From: Nitrospinaceae bacterium
Lineage (GTDB): Bacteria > Nitrospinota > Nitrospinia > Nitrospinales > VA-1
Assembly: GCA_029261655.1 (NCBI GenBank)
Contig: JAJDAY010000022.1
Span: 163,944-227,943 of the forward strand
Direction of reading: 5' to 3'
DNA length: 64,000 nt
Made by a program: the position numbers and the translations under genes. A model generated the notes under the pieces. The model worked only from the letters and a program-made list of their open reading frames with translations, did not search any database and was not told the origin of the DNA. Below are positions 16,920-26,679 of the stretch, piece by piece (the first letter of the stretch is position 1; each line of letters begins with the position of its first letter).

Positions 16920-19900
16920 ATGAATTTTCCGCTGGAAATACGAGATGAAGCCAACACCCTTTACGGTCCCTCGATTAAAGGTGTTTTCCTTGACCTTTGC
17001 TTTATCGTCCTACTGGGGCTGACCCCTCTCCTGTGGTTTCATTCTGATTTTATTCTTAATTCCGAAGACATGGTATTGCACCCGGATTTCGAGAAATGGC
17101 GCAATATCTTTTATGTCTGGAATGAGCAGGTCAGCGTGGGTACCAATTATATACTGACCCTCCCGGCCATCATTTTTCAAACCTTCACCGCTTTACCACA
17201 AATACTGGGGGCCACTGCCGCCCAGTCTCAGCGCATTATGTTTGTGCTCTGGTTCACCCTGCCCGGTCTGACTATGTATTGGATGATGCGGGAGTTCGTC
17301 CGGGGACAAGGTTCCCGAGCGGCCGCTTTAATGGCAGTCGGCCTGTATATGTTCAATCTTTACCAGATTCCCATGTGGATCGGCTTCACCATCGCCAATC
17401 TCTGCGCTTACGCGACACTGCCTGCTGTACTGGTTCTCGTCCACCGCGTGTGGCAGGAAAAAAGGCTTTTCAGCGGGTGGGGTCTGGCCCTGATCCTGGT
17501 TCTGTTGATCGCCTCCGGGGCCGCGATCAACCCCCCCCTGATGCTGGTCATGATTCTTTTTATGGTGGGTTATTTTGTAAACCTGTTCCTCACTGAGGAT
17601 AGGGTTCCAAAAAGCAAAAATCGAGCACAATTTTTCAAGTTTTTATTTGGTTTGGGTCTGGTCTTTGTGCTGGTCCAGTCGTTCTGGATCATTCCCTTCC
17701 TGGGGCAATTCATTCTCAACCTGTCTTTGGTGGACCTCGCTAAAACCGCGGAAACAATTGAAAGCACCGGATGGTTGACCGGGATCAGCGTCAACACGGG
17801 CCTTTTAAATGTCCTCCGCATGCAGGCTGATTGGACCTGGTACGAAGGATGGGGAGACTCCTACACCACATATTCAAGTGCCTACAGAGGCTATAGTATA
17901 CTTGATCTGTTCGCCTGGATACCTTTTACCCTGGCCGCCATTGGGGCTTATTTTGGAAAAGGAACCTACCGAAAATTTTTCGGCTGGGCCACAGGAGCGT
18001 CCATCATACTCAGCATGGGCGCCAATGGCTTCATCATGAAACCGGTTTACACCTGGCTGGTTGAAAATGTGCCCTTGTTCTGGATCATTCGAAGCCCCTG
18101 GTACAAATTCGGCATCATCACGGCCCTCGGTTACGCTTACCTCGGAGGGCTTGGCACTGCTGTTCTTTTTGAGCGCACCAAACGTTTTCTGACAATAGAA
18201 GGACGGCCGGCGAAAGTCTCCCTCGTCATCCTGTTATTTCTGGCCAACCTTGTCTACACGTACCCTCTGGTCCTCGGGAAAATGTTTCCACTGCCCCATG
18301 AACGAACTATTCTTCCTTCAAGGCACGCGGATGTTCCTGATTATGTGTGGCAGGCCAGCCGCTGGATTGATGAGCAAAAAGAATTTTCCCGCATCATTAC
18401 GTTGCCCGAAAGCACGTCCTGGATTTATCCCTGGGGGTTTTCCGGGTCCATGCCGGCTGTTTTTCAATTTTCCCACCGTCCCGTGGTTTTTCCCTTTTTC
18501 AACAAGCTCGCTTTCAACTCCGGGAGCAACGACCTGCTCAAGCTTTATTACCGATCTCTCTATCAAGGCTGGACCGATCATGCCGGTGAGTTTGCACGCC
18601 TCCTGGGAAGCCGCTACCTTCTGCACGAAAGTGATGTCCGCCATGAGTTGTTTGCCGAAGATACCGATGACCCTGCTTTTATCCGGGAAAAGCTCTCTAA
18701 ACAATCAGATGTTGAGCTGGCAGAAAGCTTCGGCGCCTGGGACATTTACCGTCTCAAGGATGAGGTTAAAAGGATTTATTCCGTATCTGCTCTCACCCCC
18801 ATCATAGGAGACTTTAACACGCTTGTTCCGATCATCGCTCTGGATAAACAGCTGGACTCTCCAGCACTTTTACTTTCAGAAGGGAATTCATCCGATGTTC
18901 TGGAAAAAGCTCTGAACGAGTGGGCTATAGATAAAATTCAAGTGGAGGGAACCCACAGTGAAGGTATCAAGGAAAAGATGAATTCCGGAGAACTGGCGCA
19001 AAAAAATATTCCCGTTTCATTTACCTGGCACTCTCAGCAAATGAAGCCTTCCGCGCAAAGAACCTCGAAGAATGTTGAAGTTATCAAAGAAAGCGGTTTT
19101 TTCCCCGAGAAAAAAAATGGCGACAACAATTACTGGTGGATGAAAACCAATCATGGGAAACACTTCCGTGTCATCAATGACACTGACCATCCCATAATTT
19201 CCAATCTTTCGATGATCACTACTTCAATAGAAATACCCAGAACCCTACACATTTCTTTGAATAGTAAATTGCTGAATGTCACTGCCCTGCTGGCTCCAGA
19301 TCAAGAACATACGGTGATCATTTCGGATGTAACTATTCAGCCCGGTGAAAACATACTCTCCTTTTACACACCCTATATTGTGAGTAACAAAGATGGGAAA
19401 CCCTTGGGCTTCGGATTCAAGCCTGGCAGTGTCAAATTCGGCCCCATGGATTTCGAGGATGATTGGTGGGCCCCGGCCAAAGGCCTCTATCGAGTTCGAG
19501 TCCTTTCTTCCAATGACCAATTATCAAAAAAACAAAATAAAATGTATTTTGATGGAAAACTTGTTTCCGACGGGGCAGAAATCCAGGTGGCGGCTGGAAA
19601 CCATCACCTTGCTGTGGAACAGGTTTCTTACGAAGAATATTCCATTCAACTCACTCCTGTCTCTGGCAGGGTCCAGAAAAATCCAGAATATCCAAGCCTG
19701 GATGTGGAACGCATCAGCCCGACGGAGTATCGGATCAAAGCTTCTTCATCGGCCCCTTATTTTCTGGTCTTTAATGAATCATACAACCCATTCTGGAAGA
19801 TCTGGGTCAATGGAGAAAAGCGGAGTGAACACTTCGTTGTAAATGGATATGCAAACGGGTATTATATCGACCAAATTGGGGATCATGATATTCGTCTTTA

Positions 19901-20012
19901 TTACTGGCCCCAAACATTATTTATTATCGGAGGAGCTGTTTCCCTGATCACAATTCTGATATTTGGGTTTGTGGTGACCTCATCCAGACTGAAGAAAGCA
20001 GGAAGCAATTGA
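16920..20012 (+). CDS. Large GT-C-like membrane glycosyltransferase with periplasmic C-terminal domain
   Basis: A 1030-residue protein. The first 430 residues contain about eleven hydrophobic segments. The first outer loop has FILNSEDMVLHPDFEKW, and the family motifs WTWYEGWG and RSPWYKF follow. Residues 450-990 are soluble and probably periplasmic. They end with LVFNESYNPFW, NGYANGYYI and LYYWPQTLF, and a last transmembrane helix closes the protein. The architecture matches arabinofuranosyltransferase/YfhO-like GT-C proteins. It is a paralogue of the proteins at 1-2537 and 23201, and its C-terminal module recurs alone at 7260. It probably transfers sugars from a polyprenyl-phosphate donor outside the membrane. 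A terminator lies just upstream, so a new transcript probably begins here. Confidence 0.78.
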   Translation: MNFPLEIRDEANTLYGPSIKGVFLDLCFIVLLGLTPLLWFHSDFILNSEDMVLHPDFEKWRNIFYVWNEQVSVGTNYILTLPAIIFQTFTALPQILGATAAQSQRIMFVLWFTLPGLTMYWMMREFVRGQGSRAAALMAVGLYMFNLYQIPMWIGFTIANLCAYATLPAVLVLVHRVWQEKRLFSGWGLALILVLLIASGAAINPPLMLVMILFMVGYFVNLFLTEDRVPKSKNRAQFFKFLFGLGLVFVLVQSFWIIPFLGQFILNLSLVDLAKTAETIESTGWLTGISVNTGLLNVLRMQADWTWYEGWGDSYTTYSSAYRGYSILDLFAWIPFTLAAIGAYFGKGTYRKFFGWATGASIILSMGANGFIMKPVYTWLVENVPLFWIIRSPWYKFGIITALGYAYLGGLGTAVLFERTKRFLTIEGRPAKVSLVILLFLANLVYTYPLVLGKMFPLPHERTILPSRHADVPDYVWQASRWIDEQKEFSRIITLPESTSWIYPWGFSGSMPAVFQFSHRPVVFPFFNKLAFNSGSNDLLKLYYRSLYQGWTDHAGEFARLLGSRYLLHESDVRHELFAEDTDDPAFIREKLSKQSDVELAESFGAWDIYRLKDEVKRIYSVSALTPIIGDFNTLVPIIALDKQLDSPALLLSEGNSSDVLEKALNEWAIDKIQVEGTHSEGIKEKMNSGELAQKNIPVSFTWHSQQMKPSAQRTSKNVEVIKESGFFPEKKNGDNNYWWMKTNHGKHFRVINDTDHPIISNLSMITTSIEIPRTLHISLNSKLLNVTALLAPDQEHTVIISDVTIQPGENILSFYTPYIVSNKDGKPLGFGFKPGSVKFGPMDFEDDWWAPAKGLYRVRVLSSNDQLSKKQNKMYFDGKLVSDGAEIQVAAGNHHLAVEQVSYEEYSIQLTPVSGRVQKNPEYPSLDVERISPTEYRIKASSSAPYFLVFNESYNPFWKIWVNGEKRSEHFVVNGYANGYYIDQIGDHDIRLYYWPQTLFIIGGAVSLITILIFGFVVTSSRLKKAGSN

Positions 20013-20213
20013 CCACCCAGTCCCCTTTAATAAACCCGGAGCCCTCCAGAGACGTTTTTACAAGTTTATCATTTCCAGCTTTTGTTTAAAAAAGGTTTCG
20101 GACTCGTATTATCCACAGAGTCTCTCAACATATTTTCAATCTGACAAAGTATTAAGAAAAATCTGCGTGGACCTAAGAATTAACTTTTTATCAAAGTTTA
20201 ATTAAAGACAAAT

Positions 20214-21035
20214 ATGCCTCCTTTGGTTTCCATTATCATTTCGACTAAAAATGAGGAAAAACATATTGAAAGATGTCTTCATTCCATACAAAACCAATCA
20301 TATCCTAAAGACCAAATTGAAATTATTGTCGTCGATAATGCGTCTAATGATAAAACCCAGCAATTAGCCCAAAAATATACCGACAAGATATTTGACAAAG
20401 GGCCGGAGCGTTCTGCACAACGAAATTATGGGGTAAAGCAGGCACTGGGGGAATACATCATTTATCTAGATGCTGATATGGTCTTGAGTGAAGACGTGAT
20501 TTTGGAGTGTGTTAGTAAAGTTCAAAAGGACCCCGAGATAGTCGCCCTTTATGTATCAGAAATTGTTATGGGCCAAAAATATTTCAGCCGAGTGCGGCGA
20601 TTTGAACGGTACTTTTATGACGGGACCGTGATCGATTGTGTCAGATTTATCCGGCGAAAAATTTTTCTTGAGCTGGGAGGATTTGATGAAAGTTTGACCG
20701 GGCCGGAAGACTGGGACCTGGATAAACGAATAAGAATGGCAGGCAAAGTAGATCTCGCCACTAAACCAATTTACCACAATGAGACAGAATTCAATTTAAG
20801 AAAATATTTGTCTAAAAAAAGTTACTATGCCAAAAATTTCGACTTGTATATCAAAAAGTGGGGGGAAAACGACCCTGAAATTCGTAAACAATTTGGAGTT
20901 TGGTATCGTTTTTTTGGTGTCTTTTTAGAAAATGGTAAGTGGAAAAAATTCCTGGGTAACCCGCCTTTAATGGCGGGACTGTTTTTTTTACGTTTTCTAG
21001 TGGGGTTGGATTACATAAGTAGAAAAAAGCATTGA
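20214..21035 (+). CDS. GT2 glycosyltransferase
   Basis: A 273-residue family 2 glycosyltransferase with SIIISTKNEEKHIERCL at the N-terminus, IVVDNASNDKTQQLA near residue 40, the metal motif YLDADMV near 85 and GGFDESLTGPEDWDLD near 155, whose ED pair is the usual catalytic site. The C-terminal hydrophobic stretch is short. By eye the base composition is clearly more AT-rich than the genes before it, and the next gene shares this, which suggests the pair was acquired together. A 201-base gap with a TATTAT box and one DnaA-box-like nonamer precedes it. Confidence 0.87.
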   Translation: MPPLVSIIISTKNEEKHIERCLHSIQNQSYPKDQIEIIVVDNASNDKTQQLAQKYTDKIFDKGPERSAQRNYGVKQALGEYIIYLDADMVLSEDVILECVSKVQKDPEIVALYVSEIVMGQKYFSRVRRFERYFYDGTVIDCVRFIRRKIFLELGGFDESLTGPEDWDLDKRIRMAGKVDLATKPIYHNETEFNLRKYLSKKSYYAKNFDLYIKKWGENDPEIRKQFGVWYRFFGVFLENGKWKKFLGNPPLMAGLFFLRFLVGLDYISRKKH

Positions 21036-21069
21036 GAAATCACCTTAGAAAGGCAAGGGCAAATCAACT

Positions 21070-21900
21070 ATGCTGAAAAATATAAAAAGAGGGATCCTTT
21101 CCCTGGCAAGACTTTATGTCAAAACCCCTTTCTATCCTCACTGGCTGGAGTTTATGGATGTTGATAAAAAAATCAATATTTTATTGGACGCTTTGAGTGA
21201 GGAAATTAAAAAAGATAATCAAAGTCGGTTGCTGGAAATTGGTTGCGGCAATAAAACCAAAAAACAAATGTTGCACGATAAACTGGGGATCTCTTCATAT
21301 CACGGGCTGGACTACCCCGCCTGGATCAACGATAATTTTGAGGCATCTATCAAACAAGTCCCCTTTAAATCAAGTTTCCTTGGTGATGTTTTATTCGGGA
21401 GATTAAACTACCAACCCGATATTTGGGGAGACACACACTTCCTCCCTTTTACCAATGAGTCCTTTGATTTTATTTGTCATTTCGAAACTATGGAGCATGT
21501 GACAATCATCGACAAAGCATTTTCTGAGGTGAGCCGGTGCTTAAAAAATGAGGGTTTTATGTTTTTCAGCATGCCTTTCGTCTATCAAGAACATACAAAT
21601 TATGATATTTCAAGACTGACAAGACAGGGGGCAGATTCACTATGCAAAAAACATGGATTGGTCAAAATAAAATGTTTTGAAACTGGATTTGGGACAACTT
21701 TAAGTCAGCTTTGCAATTCATTCTTAATTAAGCACATGGTGGGTCTTTATCAAGGGAATAAATTACGGGTCATAGCTGGCGCGCTGATAGCTTCCTTTAT
21801 TTTTCCTATTATCAACGTTATGTGCCTGATAATTAACTATACTTGGAAGGATCCAGCGTACGCGAATCATTTTTTCTTTATTTTTCAGAAAAAAGTCTAA
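21070..21900 (+). CDS. Class I SAM-dependent methyltransferase
   Basis: A 276-residue methyltransferase. LLEIGCGNKTKKQML near residue 52 is the SAM-binding motif I, then YHGLDYPAW, then LPFTNESFDFICHFETMEHV near 130 with the acidic motif IV, and FMFFSMPFVYQEH. A C-terminal hydrophobic segment (about 235-258) could anchor it to the membrane. It lies 34 bases after the GT2 gene and shares its AT-rich composition. The likely substrate is a lipid-linked or nascent glycan, or a polyprenyl/quinone-like lipid; nothing in the sequence decides between these. Confidence 0.82.
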   Translation: MLKNIKRGILSLARLYVKTPFYPHWLEFMDVDKKINILLDALSEEIKKDNQSRLLEIGCGNKTKKQMLHDKLGISSYHGLDYPAWINDNFEASIKQVPFKSSFLGDVLFGRLNYQPDIWGDTHFLPFTNESFDFICHFETMEHVTIIDKAFSEVSRCLKNEGFMFFSMPFVYQEHTNYDISRLTRQGADSLCKKHGLVKIKCFETGFGTTLSQLCNSFLIKHMVGLYQGNKLRVIAGALIASFIFPIINVMCLIINYTWKDPAYANHFFFIFQKKV

Positions 21901-21965
21901 ACGCTAATGATAATTGAAAGGGAGATTGCACCTCCGCTTTTATTAACTTCTTATTTCAAATTACT

Positions 21966-22127
21966 GTGAAAAATCTGGCAAAGGAAACCCCACTTGATAC
22001 CTTGGCGATGCGAACCGTTTTCACCACAACATTTGTGAGCGATAGTGATGCAGAGAAAAGGTTTGAACAAATATATTACAGGGCCATGCGACTTTCGATT
22101 ATGAGTCAAACTGGTATATTCAAATAA
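21966..22127 (+). CDS. Short ORF of 53 codons, possible gene remnant
   Basis: The 294-base stretch between two methyltransferase genes holds one short frame: GTG at 21966, internal ATG at 22008, TAA at 22125. It encodes 53 residues, including TVFTTTFVSDSDAEKRFEQ. I do not recognise it, it has no good Shine-Dalgarno sequence, and it may be the tail of a decayed gene at the edge of the AT-rich insertion. Apart from this frame I see nothing in the gap. Confidence 0.2.
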   Translation: MKNLAKETPLDTLAMRTVFTTTFVSDSDAEKRFEQIYYRAMRLSIMSQTGIFK

Positions 22128-22194
22128 AGCAAAGGCTCAACCCAAATAATAAGATGTTAATGAGCGATGTCAGAAAAGGTTTTTTCCAACCATT

Positions 22195-23193
22195 GTGAAC
22201 AAAAATACAAATTCAAATTCTACTAACTGCCTGCTCTGCGGTTCCAACAATTTAAAGCCCATTCAAAAGGACCTGCCTGCGGAAGACGGCTCCCTGTTTA
22301 ACATTCTTGAATGTGTCTCCTGCCGCCTGGGAATGATAGACCCTATCTTACCTCTAAAAACCCTATCACGTTATTATCCAGAGGATTATTACTCCTATCA
22401 GGAGATGGCCGATCATCAGGAAGTAAATGGGAGTATGTATGAATGCATCGGTCGTTATATTCGAGCTCACACTTATCAGGATCACTACCTGCCCATATCG
22501 AAAAAAAAAATGAACCTGTGGGACAAAATTTGCATGAAGGCCTCATCTCTTTTGGGTGGTTTCCGGTTTGGGTTCTCCCTGCCTCCTCAAAACGGAGGAC
22601 AGATACTGGACGTTGGTTGCGGGGACGGGTTCTTCCTGCGCTCCGTCAAAGACATCGGATGGGAAGTCCACGGTGTAGAAATGAGCGAGGAAGCCGTCCA
22701 CCGAGCTAAAAGCATGGGGGTGGAGCATGTGACTCGGGGAACCTTCGACGACGCTTCCTATCCGGATAGTTTTTTTGATGTTATCAGGTTTTGGAGCGTC
22801 CTCGAACATATTCATGATCCGGTAGACACTCTTGCTAAAGCCCGCCAGCTTTTAAAGCCAGGGGGCATTCTGGTGATTCAGGTTCCTAATTATCGGAGCA
22901 CCGTCGCGCGTTGGTTTGGTAGCCGGTGGTGCGCCTGGGACGTCCCCCGTCACCTGTTTCATTTCAGTTCCAGGTCTCTCAAAACTCTTCTGGAGAAATC
23001 CTGTTTCCAGACAATCCGTTGGGGCACCTGCTCCGTGGGAACCTTGCCCACCTCTATTTCCAGACACCCTGGGCTGATGCTGAGAATAACCGGGGTTTTC
23101 CTGGATAAAATTCTGGACTGGGGCAAGCAAGGCGATTGCCTCGTCGTATTTGCCACCCCTTCAGATAAAGACCTGTCCGTTGACATCAACTGA
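22195..23193 (+). CDS. SAM methyltransferase with N-terminal zinc-ribbon-like motif
   Basis: A 332-residue protein. Two CX2C pairs near the N-terminus (CLLC and CVSC, about 30 residues apart) form a probable zinc knuckle, as in the Methyltransf_13-type leader of sugar C-methyltransferases. The Rossmann domain follows: ILDVGCGDGFFL near residue 140, VHGVEMSEEAV, and FFDVIRFWSVLEHIHDP. The later PRHLFHFSSRSL block is typical of this family. The start is GTG at 22195; no in-frame ATG lies upstream and the Shine-Dalgarno sequence is weak. It may methylate a sugar or a lipid-linked intermediate. GC content returns to that of the wider locus here. Confidence 0.82.
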   Translation: MNKNTNSNSTNCLLCGSNNLKPIQKDLPAEDGSLFNILECVSCRLGMIDPILPLKTLSRYYPEDYYSYQEMADHQEVNGSMYECIGRYIRAHTYQDHYLPISKKKMNLWDKICMKASSLLGGFRFGFSLPPQNGGQILDVGCGDGFFLRSVKDIGWEVHGVEMSEEAVHRAKSMGVEHVTRGTFDDASYPDSFFDVIRFWSVLEHIHDPVDTLAKARQLLKPGGILVIQVPNYRSTVARWFGSRWCAWDVPRHLFHFSSRSLKTLLEKSCFQTIRWGTCSVGTLPTSISRHPGLMLRITGVFLDKILDWGKQGDCLVVFATPSDKDLSVDIN

Positions 23194-23200
23194 ATCTATT

Positions 23201-25030
23201 ATGAATCAGGATCAAAGGATAAAAGAAAGTAAATTTCGTATCCCGGTTGAATGCGCCGTTCTTGTTATCGTTGGATTAGCTCCGGTCTTATGGTTTCAGG
23301 AAGGAAGCCTGTTGCTTGCAGAAGATTTCCACCTGCCAAAAACTTTCGAGGTATTGAAACGCTATTTTTACGCCTGGAATGATTCGATTAACCTGGGTTT
23401 CACCACTTTTGATTTCTTCCAGGCCATTCTTTTCTTTTTCTTACAAAGCCTGATTTCCGCGTTTGATTTTTCCCTCCATACCACACAAAAGCTATTGTTC
23501 ATTTTCTGGTTCACGGCTCCCGGCCTGTCTTTTTATTATTTTCTCCATACAATTCTCCCACGACATATCCTTCATAACGGTGCCCTGGCGGGGTCCCTGT
23601 TTTACATGACAACCACGGCGCTAATTCCTATCTGGCAAGGCTTCAACATAGCAAACTTGACCGGTTACGTATTCGGACCTTTATTGTTGGCATTATTCAT
23701 CCGGATGATGGATGGAAAGCTGGATTATCTTAAAGGGGCAGCCGCATTTGGCCTGATGAGTTTCATAGCGAGTCCCGTTGGAACCAATGCTCCATTCCTT
23801 CTCGTTTTTTCAATTCCATTCATACTGTACTCCCTCTTCAAAGTTATCATTCCTCTAATAGATAGAGAATACAGAATTGCATTGAACCTTCTGGTAAAAT
23901 CGATGGGATTCGCATTCATATTCATTCTAGTCAATACGTTCTGGCTGATCCCCTTATTCAATACGGTATTTACCACCGGTTCGGAAAACACCTCTCCATT
24001 CAGCCTCCAGACAGCTTCTAACTGGCTGGGCGGAGTTTCTCAACGAACCAGCCTTCTCAACGTCGTCCGCCAGCAGGGCATGTGGACCTGGACACAGGGA
24101 CATGGCTCGGCATCCATATTTGATTTATATGATCCCTATTCCGTAATATTCCTTGAGAATCCATTTTTTATAGTATTCAGCTTCCTGCTTCCTGTATTGG
24201 CATTTCTGGCCCCATTTATCAGACCTCGAATAGACAAAGCCGGCTTTTTTTCCTTGCTTGCCCTTGTCAGTATCTTTGGAAGTTCCGGCTCACACCTTCC
24301 AACCGGCCCCTTTTATCTCCTTCTGACCAAAATACTGCCGTTTTTATGGATGGTGAGAAGTCCCTGGTATAAGTTTTCTTTTCTCACTTCTATTTCGTTT
24401 GGCGTACTTCTGGCGATTACGATTGGTTATATCGCGTCCCGATTTCAAAATCCTGAAATTAAAAGCTCGATATCAAAAATTCTATTCTCCAACCTTCAGT
24501 ATGTGATTTTTATTTTTCTTCTGGTTTATACTTCGCCTTTTCTTCGTGGAGAAATATTTCCCTCAGACGAAGCTCGCAATGTTCTTCCTACCAATCATTT
24601 GAAAATTCCAGAATATGTCTGGGACGCTGCTGACTTCATGGAGAAAAATGATGAGATGGGAAGGGTCCTGTCTCTGCCCGGCTTTTCCCATTCTCATGGC
24701 AACCAGTGGGGTTATTATGGAGTTGAAGGAATTCTCTATCAGATTTCAAGGATCAACATTCTGATGCAGAAACCTCCCCATCGCTATATTAATGAGCTGT
24801 ATTTTGCCTTCAACCAACGGCAAGCAGGAAAATTTCTAAAAATCGCAAAACTCATGGGAATCAACCATGTCCTTTACGAGGGTGACGCAATCAATAAAAT
24901 AGCGCCACACCTTACCATCGACCATGAGGAAAACAGAAAATTCCTGAAGTCTTTAGATGACGTTGAAGTTGTCAAAAATTTCGGTAAGTGGACCCTGTAC
25001 AAAGTCCAGAGTTCGAATGAATCTTTCTAA
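23201..25030 (+). CDS. GT-C-like membrane glycosyltransferase lacking the C-terminal module
   Basis: A 609-residue paralogue of the 16920 protein. It has the first-loop motif LLAEDFHLPKTFEVLKRYF, the WTWTQGHG equivalent of WTWYEGWG, and RSPWYKF. The polytopic region spans about 20-460. Only about 140 soluble residues follow, so the NGYAN / YWPQ end domain and last membrane helix of the long paralogue are absent. I chose ATG 23201 over the earlier TTG at 23150 because the TTG lies inside the preceding methyltransferase. The missing module is encoded separately at 7260, a possible split arrangement. Confidence 0.75.
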   Translation: MNQDQRIKESKFRIPVECAVLVIVGLAPVLWFQEGSLLLAEDFHLPKTFEVLKRYFYAWNDSINLGFTTFDFFQAILFFFLQSLISAFDFSLHTTQKLLFIFWFTAPGLSFYYFLHTILPRHILHNGALAGSLFYMTTTALIPIWQGFNIANLTGYVFGPLLLALFIRMMDGKLDYLKGAAAFGLMSFIASPVGTNAPFLLVFSIPFILYSLFKVIIPLIDREYRIALNLLVKSMGFAFIFILVNTFWLIPLFNTVFTTGSENTSPFSLQTASNWLGGVSQRTSLLNVVRQQGMWTWTQGHGSASIFDLYDPYSVIFLENPFFIVFSFLLPVLAFLAPFIRPRIDKAGFFSLLALVSIFGSSGSHLPTGPFYLLLTKILPFLWMVRSPWYKFSFLTSISFGVLLAITIGYIASRFQNPEIKSSISKILFSNLQYVIFIFLLVYTSPFLRGEIFPSDEARNVLPTNHLKIPEYVWDAADFMEKNDEMGRVLSLPGFSHSHGNQWGYYGVEGILYQISRINILMQKPPHRYINELYFAFNQRQAGKFLKIAKLMGINHVLYEGDAINKIAPHLTIDHEENRKFLKSLDDVEVVKNFGKWTLYKVQSSNESF

Positions 25031-25062
25031 CGCTTCCCATCCTGATAAAACTCAAACAGCCC

Positions 25063-26679
25063 ATGACGAAGGTCATTGAAGAGAACACTTCATTCGGTAA
25101 AGAGCAAAGAACAAACCCCCGGATGGGAAAGATATTGTTCGCGGTTTTATTCGGCCTGCTTGCCGCCTTGTCGACAGCAAAGTATGCAACGCTTCACACC
25201 ACCTATTATGACCTTGGGGTTTTCTATAATCATTTCAACAATTTTTTTTCCGGTCAATTCTGGCGGAGTTTCACCGGGCACATGCAACCTTCGATCGCGA
25301 TCTGGTCAATGGTATACGGGATTCTCCCGGAAGGCTTGGGGCCGATTGGGGTTCTTGTATTACAGGCTGGAGCTCTGGCCTGGCCGATCGCCCCTTTGTA
25401 CCGACACTACGGCATCCTTCCCGCTCTGGCTTACGGGCTTTTTTTTCCCGTATGGTACAACGCCCTGTTTGATTTCCATACGGACCATCTGGCCGTGGCT
25501 CTTTTATTTGGCTTTTTTTTTCTGGTCAAATCCGGTTGTATTCTTTGGGCGGTCCTACTGGCCCTGCTTTTGTCACTGGTAAAAGAACCCTTTGCCCTGC
25601 AGACAGCAGCTTGCGGTCTGTTTTTGTTTGTTACAAGAAAACACAAAACCGCTGGTGGTTTTTTAATGGGCGCGGGGTTATTTTATTTTGTCGTCGCCAC
25701 CCAGTATATTTGGCCCTACTTTACTATCGGTCCACGAGGGGGAGGCTCCGGAGCGTACGCATGGCTTGGAAACAACCTGAAAGAGATATTGATATTCGTA
25801 CTGCTAAAGCCCCATGAAGTAATATTGGAAGTGTTTTCTGAATCCGCAAAAATAGGCTACGTCCTCGTCTTATTTGGGGTGCTGGGTTTTATTCCACTGT
25901 TAAAACCCAGCTACCTCCTGGTGGCATTGCCCATTTTAGCAATTTCATTGCTGTCTCAATTTCAAAATTCTTATGCACTGCAAAACCAATACACCGCGGG
26001 ATTGATCGCCCCCTTGATCATGGCCTTTGCTGAGGGTTTGCCCAGAGCGAAACAATTATGGAACCGACTTCCTCTAAAAAAAACCTTGTTTTCAAAGCTG
26101 GTGTTGACGGGCCTTGTAATTTGCCACCTTATATTTGCCCCCTCCCCTTTCGGCTATACTTTCTGGTATAAAGAACTCAGTTCGTATCATGTTCAAAGCT
26201 ACCTTCCATCCCCAAGGGATACGATGATCAAAAATGCTCTTTTAAATCATATTCCACCTGACGCCGATATTGCAGTGTCCACTCAGAATTCTGTGAACTG
26301 GGGCTATCTTGCCAATCGGCAATATTATTTTCCTTTCCCGTTAGGAGTGTTTCAACCGCACCGGGATATACAAGGATCTGATCGTTCACTTTCTGGCCTG
26401 TGGAACTTTATCAGGACGGGCAAACCAAATCCTCCTGAAATTGACGAAAAAATAGCAGATTATACGATCCTCGATCTTAAAAGACCCTGGTACATCATTG
26501 ACAAAGGATGTCCCTACAAAAAATGCCGGGACGATCAAGAACCCGCCAAAGAATTCTTCGAACTGGTTAGACAGGCGAAGGAGACTCTTGAAGTGGTGTT
26601 TGAAAAAGACGAGTTTCTAATTTTGAAGCGGGGTCACTCCCCCCCGTCACGGAGGACAGACAAATTAAAACTCTCATGA
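25063..26679 (+). CDS. DUF2079 polytopic membrane protein
   Basis: A 538-residue protein with about nine transmembrane segments. The DUF2079 hallmarks are seen in order: TTYYDLGVFYNHF, FTGHMQPSIAIW, the loop FDFHTDHLAVALLFG, and a soluble C-terminal part beginning near LNHIPPDADIAVSTQNSVN. DUF2079 proteins are structurally GT-C-like and are usually found near glycan or glycolipid genes; their activity has not been settled as far as I know. The stop overlaps the next start as ATGA, so the unknown 1339-residue protein is probably made with it. Confidence 0.8.
   Translation: MTKVIEENTSFGKEQRTNPRMGKILFAVLFGLLAALSTAKYATLHTTYYDLGVFYNHFNNFFSGQFWRSFTGHMQPSIAIWSMVYGILPEGLGPIGVLVLQAGALAWPIAPLYRHYGILPALAYGLFFPVWYNALFDFHTDHLAVALLFGFFFLVKSGCILWAVLLALLLSLVKEPFALQTAACGLFLFVTRKHKTAGGFLMGAGLFYFVVATQYIWPYFTIGPRGGGSGAYAWLGNNLKEILIFVLLKPHEVILEVFSESAKIGYVLVLFGVLGFIPLLKPSYLLVALPILAISLLSQFQNSYALQNQYTAGLIAPLIMAFAEGLPRAKQLWNRLPLKKTLFSKLVLTGLVICHLIFAPSPFGYTFWYKELSSYHVQSYLPSPRDTMIKNALLNHIPPDADIAVSTQNSVNWGYLANRQYYFPFPLGVFQPHRDIQGSDRSLSGLWNFIRTGKPNPPEIDEKIADYTILDLKRPWYIIDKGCPYKKCRDDQEPAKEFFELVRQAKETLEVVFEKDEFLILKRGHSPPSRRTDKLKLS

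Noticed and set aside
20109..20117. Perfect DnaA-box nonamer TTATCCACA between two glycan genes (another within 9765-9780)
   Set aside because: Single boxes without clustering, AT-rich unwinding region or dnaA/dnaN genes nearby do not make an origin.
20945..20985. CCCGCC/GGCGGG hairpin followed by Ts inside the GT2 gene
   Set aside because: It lies within the coding region, in frame with conserved-looking protein sequence, so it is not a likely terminator.
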